The translations under genes and the position numbers were made by a program. Below, piece by piece: positions 17,508 through 20,238 of a stretch of DNA of 20,238 nucleotides. The stretch's first letter is position 1. Every line of letters starts with the position of its first letter. This stretch comes from a virus: IMG/VR virus record IMGVR_UViG_3300045131_001080, positions 1 to 20,238 of that record. One strand, written 5' to 3'. The notes beneath the pieces were generated by a model. The model did no database searches, was not told where the DNA came from, and saw only the letters and a list, made by a program, of their open reading frames with translations.

Positions 17508-17876
17508 TTAATATTCCAATCGAAAACCGTATGGATTCAATATTTGATTCAGAATTCCAAGCAATTCATTTTTTCTATTTGCTAATGCCAATCCATCTGC
17601 ATTTACTTGTGCTAGTTCTTTAAGTAACTGCTCGATAGTCTGCTGTTGTGGTGCTGGATCTTCTTCAATAATATCGAACTCGTGACTGGCAAACCAATAA
17701 ACACCTTCATTTGAAATCATTGAACATACAACGCCAAACTCGGAATCTTTTACATACACACCACCTTTCTCTTTATCTTTTTCAGCATAAACGTCCACAG
17801 GGAATTTAATTGCTTGAAGATCGGCAAAACAACCATGACATTTAATACGCACCTTAACCAATTTTTCTTTGTTCAT
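17508..17876 (-). CDS. Unknown phage protein with C-terminal helices
   Basis: A 122-aa protein from the ATG at 17876, just after the stop of the previous gene (GGATAAACAAAATG); the frame extends to 17930 but overlaps that gene. The N-terminal part is beta-like (LVKVRIKCHGCFADLQAIKF), then VYVKDSEFGVVCSMISNEGV. The C-terminal third is a leucine-rich amphipathic helix (TIEQLLKELAQVNADGLALA). CHGC could be half of a metal site, but a second pair is lacking. It is the last gene of the P5 cassette. Function unknown. Confidence 0.68.
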   Translation of the reverse strand: MNKEKLVKVRIKCHGCFADLQAIKFPVDVYAEKDKEKGGVYVKDSEFGVVCSMISNEGVYWFASHEFDIIEEDPAPQQQTIEQLLKELAQVNADGLALANRKNELLGILNQILNPYGFRLEY

Positions 17877-17881
17877 TTTGT

Positions 17882-18256
17882 TTATCCAATAACAACAGGC
17901 CGCATAACTAGTGAATTGCGCCAGTCGCATGAGCCATGGGTGAATGATGAAAAAATACTAGGGTCTACTACAAATCCTTCCTTGTCTCTATGCCACCATC
18001 CAGAAGACTTAACTGGCTCGCCATGGAATAACCTACTACCACCATCGTCATCGGTTGCCATCGCCACAAAATCATCACGCACATGCCCCCAATCAATCCA
18101 CGGCTTGGATTTGATGCGGTATTGGAACATAGGATAAAAATCAGGATCTTCGTCATCCATCCATGCCGACTTGAATGCTTTTATTAAAATCTGAACCTCC
18201 GGCCTACCCATCCGCTCCCACTCTGCGACAAGCCATGTGTGGTCGTATTTTTTCAT
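17882..18256 (-). CDS. Unknown phage protein, Trp/Asp-rich
   Basis: A 124-aa protein coupled to the gene before it (ATGA at 18256-18253). It contains FKSAWMDDEDPDFYPMFQYR, then IKSKPWIDWGHVRDDFVAMA and GEPVKSSGWWHRDKEGF. The YRIKxKPWIxW string is similar to short segments seen in many phage hypothetical proteins of accessory regions. No catalytic motif is obvious. Its position in a reversed cassette with own promoter suggests an accessory or host-interaction role, inferred only. Confidence 0.7.
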   Translation of the reverse strand: MKKYDHTWLVAEWERMGRPEVQILIKAFKSAWMDDEDPDFYPMFQYRIKSKPWIDWGHVRDDFVAMATDDDGGSRLFHGEPVKSSGWWHRDKEGFVVDPSIFSSFTHGSCDWRNSLVMRPVVIG

Positions 18257-18462
18257 TTTCCATTCCTTAGCTTAGACAGTGATCTAGTAAGATCCATTGA
18301 TGCACGATTAACTGAACCCTGTTCTTTTGGGAAGATATAAATATCAACATCCATTCTGCCGTATTTAGGATGATGGCAATCTGAAACTTCAATTAAAAAT
18401 TCTGCTTTCTTAATGAATCGCTTAGCTTCATTAACTGCGTCTAATAGGTTGCTTGGTGTCAT
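18253..18462 (-). CDS. Small unknown protein
   Basis: A 69-aa protein from the ATG at 18462, GGAG about 12 nt upstream. It begins MTPSNLLDAVNEAKRFIKKA, a helix, then EVSDCHHPKYGRMDVDIYIF and a basic helix ending SLSKLRNGK. DCHHPKYG could be a small metal-binding loop, but evidence is thin. Coupled to the following gene. No family recognised. Confidence 0.65.
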   Translation of the reverse strand: MTPSNLLDAVNEAKRFIKKAEFLIEVSDCHHPKYGRMDVDIYIFPKEQGSVNRASMDLTRSLSKLRNGK

Positions 18463-18468
18463 TTAAAT

Positions 18469-18609
18469 TTATCTCCAAATATCAAAAAAATACGTTTTTA
18501 CATCAAGCATAACTCGGTAAATAAACTTGTCTATTCCAAGTAATACCAATGCAATACCAGAAATCATGCCAAACATTAAATATAGTGCAGACACTATGTC
18601 ATCGCTCAT
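18469..18609 (-). CDS. 46-aa single-pass membrane protein
   Basis: The ATG at 18609 overlaps the stop of the zinc-ribbon gene (ATGA). The product starts MSDDIVSALYLMFGMISGIA; residues 7-25 form one membrane helix, followed by basic and aromatic residues (KFIYRVMLDVKTYFFDIWR). Similar in design to the tiny membrane proteins in the P4 cassette. Function unknown. Confidence 0.58.
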   Translation of the reverse strand: MSDDIVSALYLMFGMISGIALVLLGIDKFIYRVMLDVKTYFFDIWR

Positions 18610-18803
18610 TTCATCTTCTCCCATTTAACTTTATCAGCAGCACTACCGCGACAACTTAAACATAATCCATCGTACTCACTGCCGTATCCTTTGCCGCATC
18701 TACAAATAGGCTCATTAGTTCTTGAGCTGCGCTTCCATAGATGCTTAGGCAATGGCTCCTTTACGTTTCTATTGCTTGTTTTTGTGGTTATGTAATATTC
18801 CAT
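18606..18803 (-). CDS. Small zinc-ribbon-like protein
   Basis: A 65-aa protein from the ATG at 18803, which overlaps the TGA of the upstream gene by one base. Four cysteines are spaced as C34-x-C36-x11-C48-x2-C51 (ICRCGKGYGSEYDGLCLSCR), consistent with one zinc ribbon. Basic residues before it (LPKHLWKRSSR) and after it suggest nucleic-acid or protein contact. Small zinc ribbons are common in phage accessory cassettes; no specific target can be named. Confidence 0.7.
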   Translation of the reverse strand: MEYYITTKTSNRNVKEPLPKHLWKRSSRTNEPICRCGKGYGSEYDGLCLSCRGSAADKVKWEKMK

Positions 18804-18961
18804 CACTTAGCCTCAACAAGAATAAAATCACGATGATCATGCTTGGTAAACCTACTTAGCATCGTGCATGCTTCATGATGGTTTAATGGCGACGATGTCA
18901 TCACGGTTATTTTCTTAGTTTTTACGTTTACGCAATGTATGTGGAATAATTTTTCAGACAT
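18803..18961 (-). CDS. 52-aa unknown protein, first gene of the P5 cassette
   Basis: Starts at the ATG at 18961, about 29 nt downstream of the predicted P5 start, with ACGGGG 7-9 nt upstream. The product begins MSEKLFHIHCVNVKTKKITV, continues with MTSSPLNHHEACTMLSRFTK and ends HRDFILVEAK. It has a strand-helix-strand look (FHIHCVNV, NHHEACTMLSRF, DFILVEA) similar to small phage proteins of the NHHEA-helix type. It is coupled to the zinc-ribbon gene. Confidence 0.65.
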   Translation of the reverse strand: MSEKLFHIHCVNVKTKKITVMTSSPLNHHEACTMLSRFTKHDHRDFILVEAK

Positions 18962-18995
18962 TTTCTAACCCCGTTAAGTTATTTGGTATGCCTGC

Positions 18996-19029
18996 ATTAT
19001 TAACTAACGCATAAAACTATGCAAGCACT
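18996..19029 (-). promoter_or_regulatory. Promoter P5 with shared 19-nt element
   Basis: On the minus strand AGTGCTTGCATAGTTTTAT (19029-19011) holds -35 TTGCAT (19024-19019); 17 nt later AATAAT (19001-18996). It drives the second reversed cassette down to the terminator at 17482-17506. Confidence 0.8.
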
Positions 19030-19032
19030 AAA

Positions 19033-19244
19033 TCACAAATCAATATTTAAATTTTTAGCGACTATAAAATACACTGCTTTCCTCTTCATGCTCTTAGTTG
19101 GTTCTGCGTAGATCATATTACGAAGCAGTCCAAGCGTCTTGTATTTTTCCAAAATGTGACGCATTCATCCTGATAATCTGGATATTTCGCCATCTTCTTG
19201 AGAAACGTCTCTGCCTCCTGCTTTGTTGGTTGTCTTATCTTCAT
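19033..19244 (-). pseudogene. Frameshifted small gene remnant
   Basis: From an ATG at 19244 the frame MKIRQPTKQEAETFLKKMAK, PDYQDE runs 43 codons to TGA at 19115-19113, but its last part looks unnatural. In the -1 frame a protein-like stretch (ILEKYKTLGLLRNMIYAEPT, then KSMKRKAVYFIVAKNLNIDL) continues to TGA at 19035-19033. The two halves join into one plausible protein of about 70 aa if the frame slips near 19150-19170, for example at the AAAAA run (19151-19155 region). Most simply this is a broken gene; programmed slippage or a sequencing indel are alternatives. It lies upstream of P5 and has no obvious promoter. Confidence 0.5.
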
Positions 19245-19266
19245 GTATAGAATAATACGCAATCAT

Positions 19267-19276
19267 TTGTTATAAT
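19267..19276 (+). promoter_or_regulatory. Candidate late promoter core before the head gene
   Basis: TTGTTATAAT, 24 nt before the ATG at 19300, identical to the 10-mer before the portal gene; both are followed by an A/T-rich stretch ending in ATTAT before the ribosome-binding site. No fitting -35 box is visible. Confidence 0.4.
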
Positions 19277-19299
19277 ACAAATATTATTTAAGGATCATC

Positions 19300-20205
19300 A
19301 TGAAAAACCCAATAATCCCACGCAGCAAGACAGATCCGGTAGGTGCAAATCGTATCTTAACCAAGGCACTAAAAGAGATTGACGCACGCTTTAAAGGCGC
19401 TGAGAGCGATTTGCTAGCTGCATTCAATGCAATACCAGTCTATGCATTTAACGATCTGGCAGAGGTGGCTTATGGCCTATCTAATGCTGATCGCTTAGCA
19501 CTTGCTGAGACAACGCAGCGTATTCTTGATAAGTGGCTAGTAGATGGAAAATCACCCGATGACTTTTTCTATGCAACGTTCAGCGAGCAGGCAGTAAAGA
19601 AAGCAACGGCTATCGCATACACGAACATAGCCGCCGTTAGTGCCACCTACGCCGCTGCTAAGTCGCTTTCTAATATCATTCATAGCCAACCATATCAAAA
19701 CGCGATCGCGACAGCTCAGTTTAAGAGTTATTCTCACTGGGTTGGTCTTAGCGCACAAACTAAAGCGGATTTGATGCAAGTGATCGCTCAAGCAGTAGCA
19801 AGCGGGAATAATCCTAAGAGTGTCGTAACAGAAATAAGCGATAGGTTAGGAGTTAGCAGAAGTAAAGCGCGTCAATATGCGCAAACCGAAATAACTGATA
19901 CTTTGCGACAGACGACGATAAACGAGGACGCCAGGGTAGAAAAAGAATACGGCATAAAAACGGGCCTACTCCACACTTCGGCATTTCTTCCAACAACTAG
20001 GCCAACACATGCGGCTAGATCTGGGAAGGTGTACACAAGGGAGCAGGTGGAAGAATTCTATAGCCAAATAAAAAACAAGGCGAATTGCCACTGTGGGATT
20101 ACTACTGTGCTATTAGATGAAAACGGAAAACCATTATTAACAAAAAACCTAACTGAAAGAATGGAGGAAGAAAGAAAAAAATGGGAAGATAAATACGGTG
20201 AATAG
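19300..20205 (+). CDS. Head morphogenesis protein, SPP1 gp7 / Mu F-like
   Basis: A 301-aa protein with AAGGA about 9 nt before the ATG. The C-terminal half carries the family pattern: SKARQYAQTEITDTLRQTTI (the R-x-x-A-x-T-E-I/T helix), GIKTGLLHTS, RPTHAARSGKVYTREQVEEF and KANCHCGITTVLLDENGKPL, where NCHCG is the conserved Cys-x-Cys near the end. Family members are minor head proteins encoded next to the portal and injected or used in capsid assembly. Here the portal is 1.8 kb away because of the reversed P5 cassette. It ends at its own strong terminator; the capsid genes presumably lie beyond the window. Confidence 0.88.
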   Translation: MKNPIIPRSKTDPVGANRILTKALKEIDARFKGAESDLLAAFNAIPVYAFNDLAEVAYGLSNADRLALAETTQRILDKWLVDGKSPDDFFYATFSEQAVKKATAIAYTNIAAVSATYAAAKSLSNIIHSQPYQNAIATAQFKSYSHWVGLSAQTKADLMQVIAQAVASGNNPKSVVTEISDRLGVSRSKARQYAQTEITDTLRQTTINEDARVEKEYGIKTGLLHTSAFLPTTRPTHAARSGKVYTREQVEEFYSQIKNKANCHCGITTVLLDENGKPLLTKNLTERMEEERKKWEDKYGE

Positions 20206-20206
20206 C

Positions 20207-20235
20207 AAAAAAGCCCACTGTATGTGGGCTTTTTT
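20207..20235. terminator. Terminator after the head morphogenesis gene
   Basis: AAAAAAGCCCAC (20207-20218), loop TGTAT, GTGGGCTTTTTT (20224-20235): twelve perfect pairs followed by T, with an A-run on the other side, so it can work on both strands. Confidence 0.92.
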
Positions 20236-20238
20236 ATT

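Overview
This window is about 20 kb of a tailed double-stranded DNA phage (Caudoviricetes), either a virulent phage or part of a prophage. It carries a terminase pair, a DUF1073-type portal, an SPP1 gp7/Mu F-like head protein, a Sak4-type recombinase with its own SSB-like protein, an AEP-type primase and a Dda/RecD-like helicase. Nested Rz/Rz1-type spanins with a lipobox indicate a Gram-negative, probably proteobacterial, host. I see no integrase, no CI-type repressor and no endolysin.

Layout. (1) Positions 1-2868, minus strand: a recombination/replication block with an unknown partial gene, SSB-like protein, Sak4-like ATPase, a small coiled-coil protein and an HNH/AP2-type homing-endonuclease-like gene. 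(2) Positions 2869-2984: a divergent control region whose two promoters appear to share one -35 box. (3) Positions 2985-7214, plus strand: Cro-like regulator, helicase, primase, a large inverted repeat and a VRR-NUC nuclease. (4) Positions 7214-9014, plus strand: promoter P1 and a tightly overlapping operon of about ten small proteins, one interrupted by an in-frame TAG. (5) Positions 9015-9938: no convincing protein gene. Promoter P2 leads into about 600 nt rich in long complementary arms and possible pseudoknots, followed by a tRNA-like cloverleaf. This looks like a giant structured phage RNA of the GOLLD/ROOL kind and is the most interesting part of the window. (6) Positions 9939-12954, plus strand: HTH protein, small basic peptide, membrane proteins including a holin candidate, and the small and large terminase subunits. 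(7) Positions 12958-16111, minus strand: two back-to-back transcription units (from P4 and P3) with an Ala-rich repeat protein, many tiny membrane proteins, a holin candidate and spanins, lying between the terminase and portal genes. (8) Portal, plus strand. (9) Positions 17482-19244, minus strand: a second reversed cassette (from P5) of small unknown proteins plus a frameshifted gene remnant. (10) Head morphogenesis protein, plus strand.

How it fits together: Sak4, SSB, primase, helicase and VRR-NUC make a replication/recombination set. The late genes are separated by reversed accessory cassettes, and plus- and minus-strand units meet at strong bidirectional terminators (12958-12983, 17482-17506). 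Five promoters (P1-P5), two on plus and three on minus, share a 19-nt element around the -35 box (consensus AGTGCTTGCATARTTTTAT), each 17 nt from a -10 box. This suggests one co-regulated set of accessory transcripts that includes the putative structured RNA. All functional statements come from reading motifs by eye; no database search was run.
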